From assembly GCF_904849725.1 (NCBI RefSeq), contig NC_058519.1, positions 650,369,387 through 650,433,386 on the forward strand: a stretch of DNA of 64,000 bases, in the 5' to 3' direction. Position numbers and translations under genes: made by a program. The DNA is from Hordeum vulgare subsp. vulgare. Taxonomy: Eukaryota > Streptophyta > Magnoliopsida > Poales > Poaceae. This document shows, in pieces, positions 32,080 through 43,842 of the stretch (position 1 is the stretch's first letter; every line of letters begins with the position of its first letter). The notes under the pieces were generated by a model, which did not search any database, was not told the DNA's origin, and worked only from the letters and a program-made list of their open reading frames with translations.

Positions 32080-33795
32080 GAAATAATATTTCAAAAACAG
32101 TTCATGAACATTAGAAAAACATTAACACGTTTTTATGTGGTTCATGAACATTGAAAAAATCTTGACCATTTTTTTAAAATTCATGATTATTTAAAATCAA
32201 TTCACATACTATTAAAACTTGTGCATATACTTTATATTTTTAACCATTTTAAATATGGTGAAGGAATAAGAACTAGTAGTAAAGAAAAGAAAAGGACCTC
32301 GCACATTGCAGGGCCAAATCCTTACGTGTTTGCTTGTTATTTGATGCTTGATGCTTCAAGTTTGAGGGAAAACAGATACGTCGCGTGCGAGTGGGTTAGC
32401 CTAGCTCACTTTGTCGAGTTGTTCACTCTTCCAGGAAATGTTTTCTGGCTCGCTCTTCTATGTGGGAGTTAGTATTTGTCTTTCTAGTAAAATATGAATA
32501 TTAAGAAACAAAGTTGGAAGTTTTTTAAAATTAAAATTGTGGAAAAGGTTTGTAACAACTAAAATAATAAAAAAATTGGAAAAGTTTCACGAATTTGAAT
32601 TCACAAGAAATATTTTTGGATTTAAAAATGTTCTGTATTTACAAATACTATTCAATTCTTTGAATGTAATCAAGAATTAAAAACTATTCATGAATTTGGG
32701 AAAACTTAGTGGATTTTAAAAGTTACTACAAGTTTCAAAAAAAATCTTGGGTGTATTACAAAAAGCTTCATGATTTTTGAATGGTAAACAACTAGAAAAA
32801 TGTAAAATTGAATAAAACCATGGAAAGACTTACAAAGAAACAACAAGGAAAGAAAAAAACACAACAATCGAGTAAGGCGGGCCAGAAGCACAGGGCACCG
32901 ATTAGTTGCCCATACGGAAGAGAGGAGGAACTCTTGGGAACTCCTACCTGCAGCTCGCTGTGGTAGGGGGCGAATCCTATTTACCGCTATAGGCGCCGAT
33001 TTACATGCAAATTCCCTAACCGACGCCTGCACCGTGTTAGGTGGGCTCGGCCCATCTTTTCCTTTCTTCTGGAGTAGAATGAAAATATATCTGAAGTTCA
33101 TGCGATTCCAACCCACCCTATCGGTCGGTAGTGTGATAGAGTAACCAGTCCACCATCATGCGTTAGCTGCTCAGGTATTGCTTCTTTCCCTCTTTCTTCT
33201 TTCCTCTTACATTTGTTTTCTTCTTTTTTTCACTTTTTCACTTTTTCTCTTTGTTTTTAATTGCATGAACTCTATTTCAAATTTGATGAACTTTTTTTAG
33301 TTATGATGAACTATTTTTTTTTATAAATTATGGTGAACTATTGTCAAAATGGATGTTTTTTTTAAAAAAAAAATCGGTGACCATTTTTTCAAGATCGATG
33401 AGCTTATTTTCAAAATCTGTAAACTTTTTTCAATTCGGTGAACTTTTTAAAAAATGATCACTTTTATCAATTTCAATGCACTTTTTTTCAAAATTGGTGA
33501 TTTTTTGAAAAATCTGTGACTTTTTAAAAAAATGATGAAATTTTATAAAATTTGATGATCTTTTTTTCAAAATCGGTGAATATTTTTAAAATTCAATGAG
33601 CTTTCTAAAAAATGATGATTTTTTATAATTCAATGAATATTTTGTAAAACTAAGTGAAATGTTTTCAATTCGTTGACTTTATAAAAATTGGATAAAGTTT
33701 TTAAAAATCCATGATTTTCTAAAATATCAATTTTCTATTTTGCTATTTTTATGATTTTTAATTTATATCCTTATTTTTTATTAAAGTCAAAGGTT
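32080..33795. repeat. Degenerate AT-rich repeats with a GC-rich island
   Basis: Variants of GTTCATGAACATT and GGTGAACTTTTT recur with no fixed period. A GC-rich island (32870-33120) contains CCGCTATAGGCGCCGA and other phrases common in Triticeae repeats. I cannot assign a family. No coding frame is convincing. Confidence 0.45.
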
Positions 33796-34019
33796 ATTGA
33801 GCCGGCCCAGCATGGGGTGCTGGAGGCGCTAGGAGCAGGAAGCGGCGCCTGCACGCTGTATAGGAGCACCCGCAGCAGGTGGTCCGTCCCACGCACAGGG
33901 AGGCGTCCGACCCGGCCGGCCCATATTGTTTTGTCAACAAAATCGGATAATTCCCTTTTTTATTTTTTACATTTCCTTTTTCTTTTTTCTTACGGCAGAT
34001 GTTCTCGTCAGAGAATTTT

Positions 34020-34230
34020 AGGTGTGAGGCCATCGCAACCATGTGGCGGCTTGAAGGGGTTGGTCGGAATCGAGAGACGCGAGTTTACCCAGGTTCGGCC
34101 CCTCCGATGGAGGTAAAAGCCTACGTCCTGCTTGTGTTGCATTGATAAGGATGATGATCTCGATTACAAGAGTGTATACTCGCCACCTCTAATCTCATGG
34201 GTGTCTCATATGTCTATCTCATGATTTGTC
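34020..34230. repeat. Possible LTR fragment of a gypsy-type element
   Basis: The stretch containing GCGAGTTTACCCAGGTTCGG and CTACGTCCTGCTTGTGTTG resembles LTR sequence frequent in Triticeae gypsy retrotransposons. No second LTR or internal region adjoins it, so it would be a truncated relic. The assignment rests on recall of this phrase type and is tentative. Confidence 0.4.
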
Positions 34231-34289
34231 TTGTCTAGACCTGAGTTGTGAATCTTGTCCCTCTTGGCTCGTTTTTCAAGAGTACATAT

Positions 34290-35780
34290 TTTTCCCTTTT
34301 TGGCTCGTTTTTCTTCCCATTTTCATTTTCTTATTTTTTTTATCAAAATGAACAATTTTTGAAAAATTATGAACAAATTTGGAAGCACGAACATTTTTTT
34401 GAATCTTCAGAACAAAATTTCGAAAAAAGAGAACAATTTTGAAAAGCCCAAACAAATTTGAAAGCACGAGATAAATTTTTAAAACACGAACATTTTTTTT
34501 AATTTTGAGAAGAAATTTTGAAACCGAATACATTTTTGAAAAATCATGAAGAAATTTGGAAGCACGAACAATTTTTTAAAGAACGAATATTTTTAAAATC
34601 TTGAGAACAAATTTGAAACCGAGAACATTTTTGAAAAAGCGTGAATACATTTGGAAGCGCAAACAATTTTTTAAAACACGTAATTTTTTGAATCTTGTGA
34701 ACAAAATTTTGAAAAGGTGAACAATTTTGGTAACCCTGAACAAATTCTTAAAACATGAACATTTTTTGAATTTTGATAACAAAGTTTCAAATCAAGAACA
34801 ATTTTGGAAAATCGTGAATAAATTTGGAAGCGCAAATAATTTTTTAAAGCATGTATCTTCAGAACAATATTTTGAAACAAATAATTTTGTTGAAAAACCC
34901 TGAACAAATTTGGAAGTGTGATGAAATTTTTAAAGCACAAATATTATTTGAATCTTGAGAACAAATTTTTGAAAAACCCCAAACAAATATGGAAGTGCGG
35001 ACATATTTTGAAAACACGAACAAATTTTTAAAGCAGGAGCATATTTTTGAGTTTTCACAACAAAATTTGAAACCGAGAACAATTTTGAAAAATAATGAAC
35101 AAATTTGGCAGCGTGAACAATTTTGAAAAGCTTGAACAGTTTTTGAATATTAAGAACAATATTTAAAACTGAGAAAATTTTGAATCTTAAGAACAAAATT
35201 TGAACAAGTTTTCAATTTGTGAACAAATTTTGAAAAAGAAGAAAAAATTTCCGTAAAACAGGATTTTTTTTATAAAAATGTGAAAATAAGAACATTTTTA
35301 GAAAATTGTCACCAATTTAAAAAGTAAGGAATATTTTTTGTAATGCGAGAACAGTTTTTGATACACGAATATTTTTTTTAATATGAACACATTTTGTAAG
35401 CTGGAAGATTTTTTGAATCACAAACATTTAAATATAAATTGTGATCAAAAGTTTGAACATGAGAATGTTTTTTGGAATTCAAAAAAATATATTAGAAAAT
35501 GTCAAACAGAAAAATAGGAAAAGGAAAAAGGAACAAAAGTGAAGAAAAAAATGAATACGGAAACAATAACATTTTTCCAGATTCGCGAACAATTTTTTGA
35601 AAATATTACACATTTTTTTCAAATCTCAAACACGTTTGTAATTTATAAATGTTCTTGAAAAACGGCAATTACTTACAATTTAGAACATTTTTATAAAAGC
35701 AGGACCATTTTCTGAATGTCAAGAACAATTTTTAAACATGAACTTACTTTAAAAAATAACCATACAAAAAAAGGAAAAAA
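34290..35780. repeat. Long degenerate GAACAATTTTTGAA-type repeat
   Basis: About 1.5 kb consists of variations on GAACAAATTTGGAAGCACGAAC and AATTTTTGAAAA with no fixed period. Open frames on the minus strand consist of K, F, N, I and V in repeats and are not genes. The tract ends shortly before the CACTA 2 terminus. Confidence 0.75.
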
Positions 35781-36017
35781 AAGTACAAACAGAAACAGAA
35801 AAAAAAAGAGATAACGAAACAGAAAAATTACAAAAAAGAAGCAAGACCGTAATTGCCTGCAGAGGGAGATGGGGCAGCCGAGTTGGTCTAACCTATATGC
35901 GTTTGCCCGCCTATTTAACGCAAAGAGCGTAAAATAGGTTTTTCTGGAACTCTTACATCGATTCGTAGTGTGATGAGTTACCAACACTAGTAGGAAAAGA
36001 GTCATTAGTTCCGGTTT

Positions 36018-36190
36018 TGGAGGACCTTTAGTCCCGGTTCTTCAACCAGGACTAACCATCTAAACTTTTAATCTTGGTTGTGTTACGAACCGGGACAAAG
36101 GTGCTCCACATGATCGTTGTGGGACGCGAGTGCATGAGGATCTTTAGTCCCGGTTGGTAACACCGACCGGGATTAAAAGGCGACCACGCG
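36018..36190. repeat. CACTA 2 left subterminal repeats
   Basis: Degraded inverted modules pair TTTAGTCCCGGTT with AACCAGGACTAA or CCGGGATTAAA. Compared with CACTA 1 they carry more mismatches (for example TTTAATCTTGG), suggesting an older element. Confidence 0.75.
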
Positions 36191-36592
36191 TTAGCAGCAT
36201 CCAGGCGCTTGTTTTTTTTAAAGGAGGGGTTTAGGGGTTTTGGAGGGTTTACGATTTCTTATTGTGTTTTCCCCTTTCTTTTTGTGTCCATCATTTTTGG
36301 TTCCTTATGCCCGTTGGTGTTCTCGACCGGAGTCATTATTGAGCTCCATTCAACTAGATGCTAGCTAGTACGAACATATATCAATGAAGGAATCGTTACA
36401 CGACATCGTCATGAATATAGAGAGAAGTGACCTCTTTTTCTCCGTGCTTAGTCGAACAACAAGTTTCTGTATATCTACTCGACGCTACTACATTTAGTAC
36501 ACGTTCATGCATATATACAATTATCTCTTGCGACCCCTAATCTAGCTAATATATATCTATCTATTACCAGCATCGCTATGAAAATTCAGATG

Positions 36593-36721
36593 TTATTCTC
36601 CGTCTATAGGTATGGCATGCTCAACAAAGAATCCCGTCAATTCTTGTTGAATTGCTCGTATGCGATCAGTTGGTAGGAGTTCGTCCCGCTTCCGTTCGAT
36701 CTAATTTAAAAAAGGGTGTCA

Positions 36722-36798
<77 letters not shown>

Positions 36799-38715
36799 TG
36801 AAATTAAACACAATTGATGGTAATAAAATAAAAATATGAATATTGTTTACGTACTTCAAGTTGTTGAAAAGATCTGCCCCTCTCACACGTTGTGTGATGA
36901 ATTCACTCCCGAACGTAGTATCCATATAAATTATTGCCCGCTTCATGCCTCAAGCAATACTTTACGAGAATAAAGTATAGTTAAAATAATAATCAAGCAT
37001 GATAATGGTATTGGAACTAGAATGAATGAGAGATGCACAGAACTAACTAGTACTACTTACTTTGGAGTGTGAAAATCGCAGCACCTTTGCCCATTCACCA
37101 CTAGTGGTGCGGGTGAACTTTTTCCAAGCCCTTTACGGCAAAGAAAATGATTACTTGATATCAGGAAATGAACGAAAGTTGCCGATATGGTGCGATAATG
37201 ATTGAACTTACTTCTGGAGCATTTCACTCATCGTCGCCCAGTGTGTAGGGTCTTTACGTCTTGTGTCCAAGACAGTTACTAGTCCCTCCTCAAGCTTAAT
37301 GATTAACAAAATAAAATGTAACCTGCGCACGCGTAACTCATCAATTACAGTTAACCTCGAGTAAGCGAAACCTAATGTGCACAAGGCAGCTAGTAACACT
37401 CACCCTAAGTTGTAAGAAAATAGTATTTACCTTCTGTCATGTTGTCGACTTAACGCATTTAGCAAGTTTTTCTGTGTATTCACCGGCATGTGTTGTACCG
37501 TATATGCATTTATGGTATCTAGGTTAATGAACCCAATGTCGTATATTTGTCTTTTTTGCATTCGAGGATTTTCAATCAGCATAATATAGTGAGGATAATT
37601 ATACATGCAATGAAGAAACTGAGCTAGAGACTTAATTAAAAAAATAATACTTCCAGACAATAGGAACTGACGTGCGTTTTTTCGATGGCATCTTGATTGT
37701 AGACCTAAAATAATTCTTCAAATTCAATGTACAACGAATCAACTCCATTGTAGTAGTGCTCATCTTTAATTCCCGCGTAGATACCGTTGCACCCATTCTT
37801 GCAGGTTTTCAAGTACCAGTCATGGAGTCTTCGCATCATCGTTAATAGTTTCGTCAACTGCTCAGGTTTGACGAGAGGCTTCCCGTGCACATATCTTAAG
37901 GCCGCTACCTCAGCAGTTTTTAATTGTACATCATCGCTTAAGAAATCAGCAAGTGTGAAACAAGGATTAGCGGCCACTACCCCCCGGATCAATATTAGTA
38001 ATATTGGCAAACACCTTGAGCGGGGGGGGGATCGATTGTTTTCCTGTTCGCCGAGATGGGAATTGTTCTGCCACTATTTCTTGCATCACTTCTAGTAGTT
38101 CCCGACCGCTTCGCTTCATTAAATGTCTTTACAATAGAGCGGTTACAGTTTGATAGCAGCGGAGGTGATGGTGGTAGATTAAGGGCATCCATAGAGCGCT
38201 TCACTTTCACTTGGGCAGCCACGATTTCTTTGTTTTCCTTCACAGTCATCTTGTAGGGTCTCTTGGGAGGAGCCTTCTTGACGCTTGGGAGTGCTCTAGA
38301 TTTCTTTGTTGTTGTACAGCTAGCCGCAGGAGCGGCGGCGGCTCTCTCGCACCGTTGTCGAGGAGGCGGAGTCAGCTCACGTGGCGGAGGAGGATTTTGC
38401 TGAGGGGCCTCCTCCGATGGAGTCAGATGACGGGCAGAGACAGCTGACGTGCCAGAGACGACTGAGGCAACGGAGATAGAGATGGCTATGATGAGTCTGC
38501 TCACAGGCCTCCTCCGGCTGAATCTGCTGAGGTGGCGTCCAGTTTGGAAGCAGGATGTTTTCCTTTCTCCATGGGCAGGTAGTCCTTACGACATTTTCCA
38601 GATGAAGCTCCCCTTCACGTGTAGGGTGATCAAGCTCCAGCCCCTCAAATCCTTTCATTACTTCATCCACCCCGACAACAGCAAAGCCATCTAGAATCAG
38701 GGCGAAATGGAAAGT
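36593..38715 (-). pseudogene. CACTA 2 Ulp1-like/DUF8039 gene, C-terminal part
   Basis: This is the downstream portion of the gene whose N-terminal part is at 57526-59057. From 38715 it reads FHFALILDGFAVVGVDEVMKG and further DUF8039-like sequence, a Pro-rich linker, HDWYLKTCKNG, GFINLDTINAYTV, then the peptidase exons: LHFILLI (His at 37316-37318), TVLDTRRKD (Asp at 37265-37267), NNLYGYYVREF near 36906-36932, and RIRAIQQELTGFF ending at TAA 36593-36595. The catalytic Cys expected before GYYV is Tyr here (36924-36926), and the second Cys is Arg. Frames also shift near 38000-38400. CACTA 1 keeps the Cys. Confidence 0.82.
36722..36795. repeat. (CA)n(TA)n microsatellite
   Basis: A CA run of about 20 bases passes into a TA run of about 55 bases. 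It lies in an intron near the 3' end of the CACTA 2 gene. Confidence 0.95.
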
Positions 38716-40489
38716 TGTTGGGTAACGTAGCATAAATTCAAAAAAATTCCTACGCATATTCAGATCTTCCTATGGAGAGACCAGCAACGAGAGAGGGGTG
38801 AGTGCATCTTCATACCTTTGAAGATCGCTAAGCGGAAGCGTTGCTAGAACGCGGTTGATGGAGTCGTACTCGCGGCGGTTCAGATCGTGGTGTGATTCCG
38901 ATCTAATGCCGAACCACGGCACCTCCGCGTTCAACACACGTGCAGCCCGGTAACGTCTCCCGCACCTTGATCCAGCAAGGAGGAGGGAGAGGTTGGGAAT
39001 CTCCGGCAACACGACGGCGTGGTGTCGATGGAGAGACGAGGTCTCCCGGCAGGGCTTCGCCAAGCACCGTGGGAGAGGAGGAAGAAGGGGGCAGGGCTGC
39101 GCCGAGGGAGATGGATAACTGTGTGTCAAACAGCCCCAAAACCCCCACTATATATAGGAGGAGGGGAGGGGGGTGCCACCCCTAGGGTTCCCACCCTAGG
39201 TAGTGCGGCAGCCCCCCAGATGGGAGGTGCAGCGGCCAGGGCAGGGGGAGGGGGTGGCACACCCCTAGGTGGGCCTAAGGCCCACCAGCGCCTAGGGTTT
39301 CCCCCCCTCTCCACCTCCTGCGCCTTGGGCCTCCTTGTGGGAGGCGCACCAGCCCACTTTGGGCTGGTTTCCCTCCCTCTTTTGGCCCATGCTACCTCTT
39401 GGGGCTGGTGGCCCCTCCCGGTGGACCCCCGGGACCATTACGGGTGGTCCCGGTGGTCCTGGTACATTACGGGTGAAGCCCGAAACATTTCCGGTGTCCA
39501 AAACCATCCATCCTATATATCAATCTTTACCTTCGGACCATTTCGGAGCTCCTCGTGACGTCCGGGATCTCATCCGGGACTCCAAACAACTTTCAGTAAC
39601 CTCGTATAACAATTCCCTATAACTCTAGCGTCATCGAACCTTAAGTGTGTAGACCCTACGGGTTCGTGAGACAGACAGACATGACCGAGACACCTCTCCG
39701 GCCAATAACCATCAGCGGGGTCTGGATACCCATGGTGGCTCCCACTTGCTCCACGATGATCTCATCGGATGAACCACGATGTCAAGGATTCAATCAATCC
39801 CGTATACAATTCCCTTTGTCTGTCGGTATAGAACTTGCCCGAGATTCGATCGTCGGTATACCTATACCTTGTTCAATCTCGTTACCAGTAAGTCTCTTTA
39901 CTCGTTCCGTAGCACGTCATCGTGTGACTAACTTCTTAGTCACATTGAGCTCATGATGATGTTCTACCGAGTGGGCCCAGAGATACCTCTCCATCACGCG
40001 GAGTGACAAATCCCGATCTGGATTCGTACCAACCCAACAGACACTTTCAGAGGTACCCGTAGTGCACCTTTATAGTCACCCAGTTACGTTGTGACGTTTG
40101 ATACACCCAAAGCACTCCTACGGTATCCGGGAGTTGCACAATCTCACGGTCGAAGGAAAAGACACTTGACATTAGAAAAACTTTAGCATACGAACAATAC
40201 GATCTAGTGCTATGCTTAGGATTGGGTCTTGTCCATCACATCATTCTCCCAATGATGTGATCCCGTTATCAATGACATCTAATGCCCATGACCAGGAAAC
40301 CATGATCATATATTGACTAACGAGCTAGCCGACTAGAGGCTTACTAGGGACACATTGTGATCTATTTATTCACACATGTATTACTGTTTCCTGTTAAGAC
40401 AATTATAGCATGAACAATAGACGATTATCATGAACAAGGAAATATGATAATAACCATTTTATTATTGCCTCTAGGGCATATTTCCAACA
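38716..40489 (-). repeat. Angela-type 3' LTR
   Basis: The LTR is 1774 bp. On the minus strand a CTATATATAGTGG TATA-type motif (about 39145-39158) fits the known promoter position in this family. A sample of the first 260 bases shows about 12 differences from the other LTR. Confidence 0.93.
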
Positions 40490-40521
40490 GTCTCCCACTT
40501 GCACTAGAGTCAATAATCTAG

Positions 40522-42131
40522 TTACATTGTGATGTATCGAACACCCATAGCATTATGGTGTTGATCATGTTTTGCTCGTGGAAGAGGTTTAGTCAACGGG
40601 TCTGCAACATTCAGATCCGTGTGTACTTTACAAATCTCTATTACTCCACTCTGGACATGGTCCTGGATGGAGTTGTAGCGGCGTTTGATGTGCTTCGTCT
40701 TCCGGTGAAACCTGGGCTCCTTGGCTATGGCAATGGCCCCAGTGTTATCACAGAAGAGTGTCATTGGACCCGACGCACTTGGAACCACTCCAAGGTCGGT
40801 CATGAGCTCCTTCATCCAAATTCCTTCATGATCTGTTTCTGAAGCAGCTATGTACTCCGCTTCACATGTAGATGCTGCCACGACTTCTTGCTTGCTGCTG
40901 CACCAGCTCACTGCCCCACCATTCAAAATATATACATATCCGTTCTGTGACTTAGAGCCATCCGGATCTGTGTCGAAGCTAGCGTCGACGTAACCCTTTA
41001 CGACGAGCTCTTCGTCACCTCCATAAACGAGAAACATCTCCTTAGTCCTCTTCAGGTACTTAAGGATATTCTTGACCGTTGTCCAATGTTCCATACCGGG
41101 ATCACTTTGGCACCTCCCTACCAAACTTATGGCAAGGTTTATATCAGGTCTGATACACAGCATGGCATACATTAGAGAGCCTACGACTGAAGCATAGGGG
41201 ACAATACTCATCTTCTCTCTATCTGCTGCCGTGGTCGGTGACCGAGTCTTACTCAATCTCATACCTTGCAAAACTGTCAAGAACCCTTTCTTTGAGTTTT
41301 CCATATTGAACTTCTTCAATATGTTATCAAGGTATGTACTTTGCGAAAGACCTATGAGGCTTCTCGATCTATCTCTATAGATCTTGATGCCTAATATGTA
41401 TGCAGCTTCTCCAAGGTCCTTCATTGAAAAAATCTTGTTCAAATAGGCCTTTATGCTCTCCAACATATCTATATTATTCCCCATCAATAATATGTCATCC
41501 ACATACAGTATGAGGAAAGCTACAGAGCTCCCACTCACTTTCTTGTACAGACAGGCTTCTCCGTAAACCTGTATGAACCCAAACGCTTTAATCACCACAT
41601 TAAAGCGAACGTTCCAACTCCGAGATGCTTGCACCAGCCCATAGATGGAGCGCTAGAGCTTGCACACTTTTTTAGCACCCTTAGGGTCGACAAAACCTTC
41701 TGGTTGCATCATATACAACTCTTCCTTAAGGTTCCCGTTAAGGAACGCTGTTTGGACGTCCATTTGCCAAATTTCATAATCATAAAAGGCAGCAATTGCT
41801 AACATGATTCGGACTGATTTCTTACGGGAGAGAAAGTCTCTTCGTAGTCAATTCCTTGAATTTGTCGAAAACCCTTTGCAACAAGTCGAGCTTTATAAAC
41901 GGTTACATTACCGTTTGCATCAGTCTTCTTCTTGAAGATCCATTTATTTTCTATGGCTCGCCGGTCATCGGGCAAGTCCACCAAAGTCCATACTTTGTTC
42001 TCATAAATGGATCCTATCTCGGATTTCATAGCTTCAAACCATTTTTTGGAATCCAGGCCCGCCATCGCTTCTTCATAGTTCGAAGGTTCACCGTTGTCTA
42101 ACAACATGATTTCTATCACAAGGTTGTCGTA
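40522..42131 (-). pseudogene. Angela-type copia reverse transcriptase/RNase H, 3' part of pol
   Basis: From 42131 downward the minus strand reads NLVIEIMLLDNGEPSNYEEA, then WKARLVAKGFRQ-type RT sequence and DYEETFSPV. A frameshift near 41810 and an in-frame TAG near 41655 follow. The frame resumes with RSIYGLVQASRSWN, LYVDDILLMGN (RT active site, near 41500) and RNase H CEAEYIAASE. The 5' part of the same polyprotein lies at 52124-54494 beyond the gypsy insertion. Confidence 0.92.
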
Positions 42132-43764
42132 TGATACCTCTCCATCGTATCTACTTTTCCAAACACTTTTTCCCTTGTTTTGGACTATAATTTGCATGAT
42201 TTGAATGGAACTAACCTGGACTGACGCTATTTTTAGCAGAATTGCCTTGGTGTTATTTTTGTGCAGAAATCAAAGTTCTCCAAGCGTCCTGAAAATTTAC
42301 GGGGAGCAGTTTTGGAAAATATCAAAAATATCTACGCCAAGCTCCACCTCAGGGGGTGGGCCAGTGGGCCACAAGCCCCTGCTCCGCCACCACCCCCTGG
42401 TGGCGGTGGGCAGGCTTGTGGGGCCCACACGGCCCTGCCGCCCCCAACTCCAGCTCTATAAGTTGCCTTTCGTCCCAGAAAAAATAAAAAGAGAAGTTTT
42501 CATCGCATTTTCGATACGGAGGCGCCGCCACCACCTGTTCTTCATCTGGAGGGCAGATCTGGAGTCCGTCTTGGGCTCCGGAGAGGGGAAATCGTCGTCA
42601 TCGTCATCATCAACCTTCTTCCCTCTCCAATTCCATGAAGCTCTTCGTCGTTCGTGAGTAATCTATTCGTAGGCTTGCTGGGCGGTGATGAGTAGGATGA
42701 GATCTATCATGTAATCGAGTTAGTTTTGATAGGGATTGATCCCTAGTATCCACTATGTTCTGAGATTGATGTTGCTACTATTTTGCCATGCTTAATGCTT
42801 GTCACTAGGGCCCGAGTGCCATGATTTCAGATCTGAAATTATTATGTTGTCACCAATATATGTGTGTTTTAGATCTGATCTTGCAAGTTGTAGTTACCTA
42901 CTATGTGTTATGATCCGGCAACCCCGGAGTGACAATAACCGGAACCACTCCCGGTGATGACCATAGTTTGAGGAGTTCATGTGTTCACCAAGTGCTAATG
43001 CGTTGGTCCGGTTCTTTATTAAAAGGAGAAACTTAATATCCCGTAATTTCCTTTTGGACCCCGCTGTCACGGGAGGGATGGACAATAGATGTCATGCAAG
43101 TTCTTTTCCCTAAGCACGTATGACGACACACAGAATGCATCCCTACATCACATTGACGAATGGGAGCTAGCCATATATCTCTTCGTGTTATAGCTGTTGC
43201 ATGATGAATATCATCCAAACAAATCACCGACCCATTGCCTACGAGTTTGTCCTACTACTGCTGTTACTTGTCTTGCTCTGCTGCTACTGTTGCTACTGCT
43301 GTTACTTGTCTTGCTCTGCTGCTGTTGCTGGTACTATTGCTACTGTTGTTACTTGTTTTGCTCTGCTGCTACTGTTGCTACTACTGTCGCTTGCTACTGT
43401 TGCTACTTGCTACTGCTGTCACTAGTGCTGTTCCTTGCCACTGTTATTGCTCGTTACACTGCCGTTAATCGTTACTTTGCTGTTACTACTGTGCTTGTAG
43501 ATACTAATCTTTCAGGTGTGGTTGAATCTGACAAATTCAGCTGCTAATACTTGAGAGTATACTCTCACCTCCTGTGGCTTATCAACAAATTGGGTCGAAT
43601 ACTCTACCCTCGAAAACTGCTGCGAACCCATGCGCTGGTGAGCCATCAACACCATTCTTCTAGTTTCATTGCCGGGGAGTGCTAGCAGCATTCTTCTGGT
43701 GCCGTTGTAGGAGAAGGTTTGTTGTCATCAGCATTCGTCTAGCTAACGCCAGAGATTGCAAATC
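42132..43764 (+). repeat. Gypsy 5' LTR
   Basis: The LTR is 1633 bp. It contains a GC-rich stem-loop (42356-42431) and a CTG/TTACTG microsatellite (about 43245-43480) that is longer than in the 3' LTR. In the first 245 bases about 12 positions differ from the 3' LTR. Confidence 0.93.
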
Positions 43765-43772
43765 AGCATTTT

Positions 43773-43790
43773 TCTGGCGCCGTTGCCGGG
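43773..43790 (+). other. Primer-binding site of the gypsy element
   Basis: TGGCGCCGTTGCCGGGG lies a few bases inside the 5' LTR. It is complementary to the 3' end of plant aspartate tRNA, the primer used by many Triticeae gypsy elements. Confidence 0.85.
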
Positions 43791-43842
43791 GAGGTATTGC
43801 TATATTCTCTAAGTTAGTTGGGATTTATATCTGCTGATCACT

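Noticed and set aside
34248..35196. Several K/F/N/I-rich frames
   Set aside because: Produced by the degenerate AT-rich repeat; no start context or domain.
38903..39622. Pro/Gly-rich frames in both Angela LTRs (also 55951-56658)
   Set aside because: They lie in the GC-rich LTR leader, occur in both LTRs and are not maintained as the same frame.
43197..43547. Three overlapping Leu/Cys-rich frames in the gypsy LTR (and 51597-51912)
   Set aside because: All three reading frames of a CTG/TTACTG microsatellite are open; this is not membrane protein coding.
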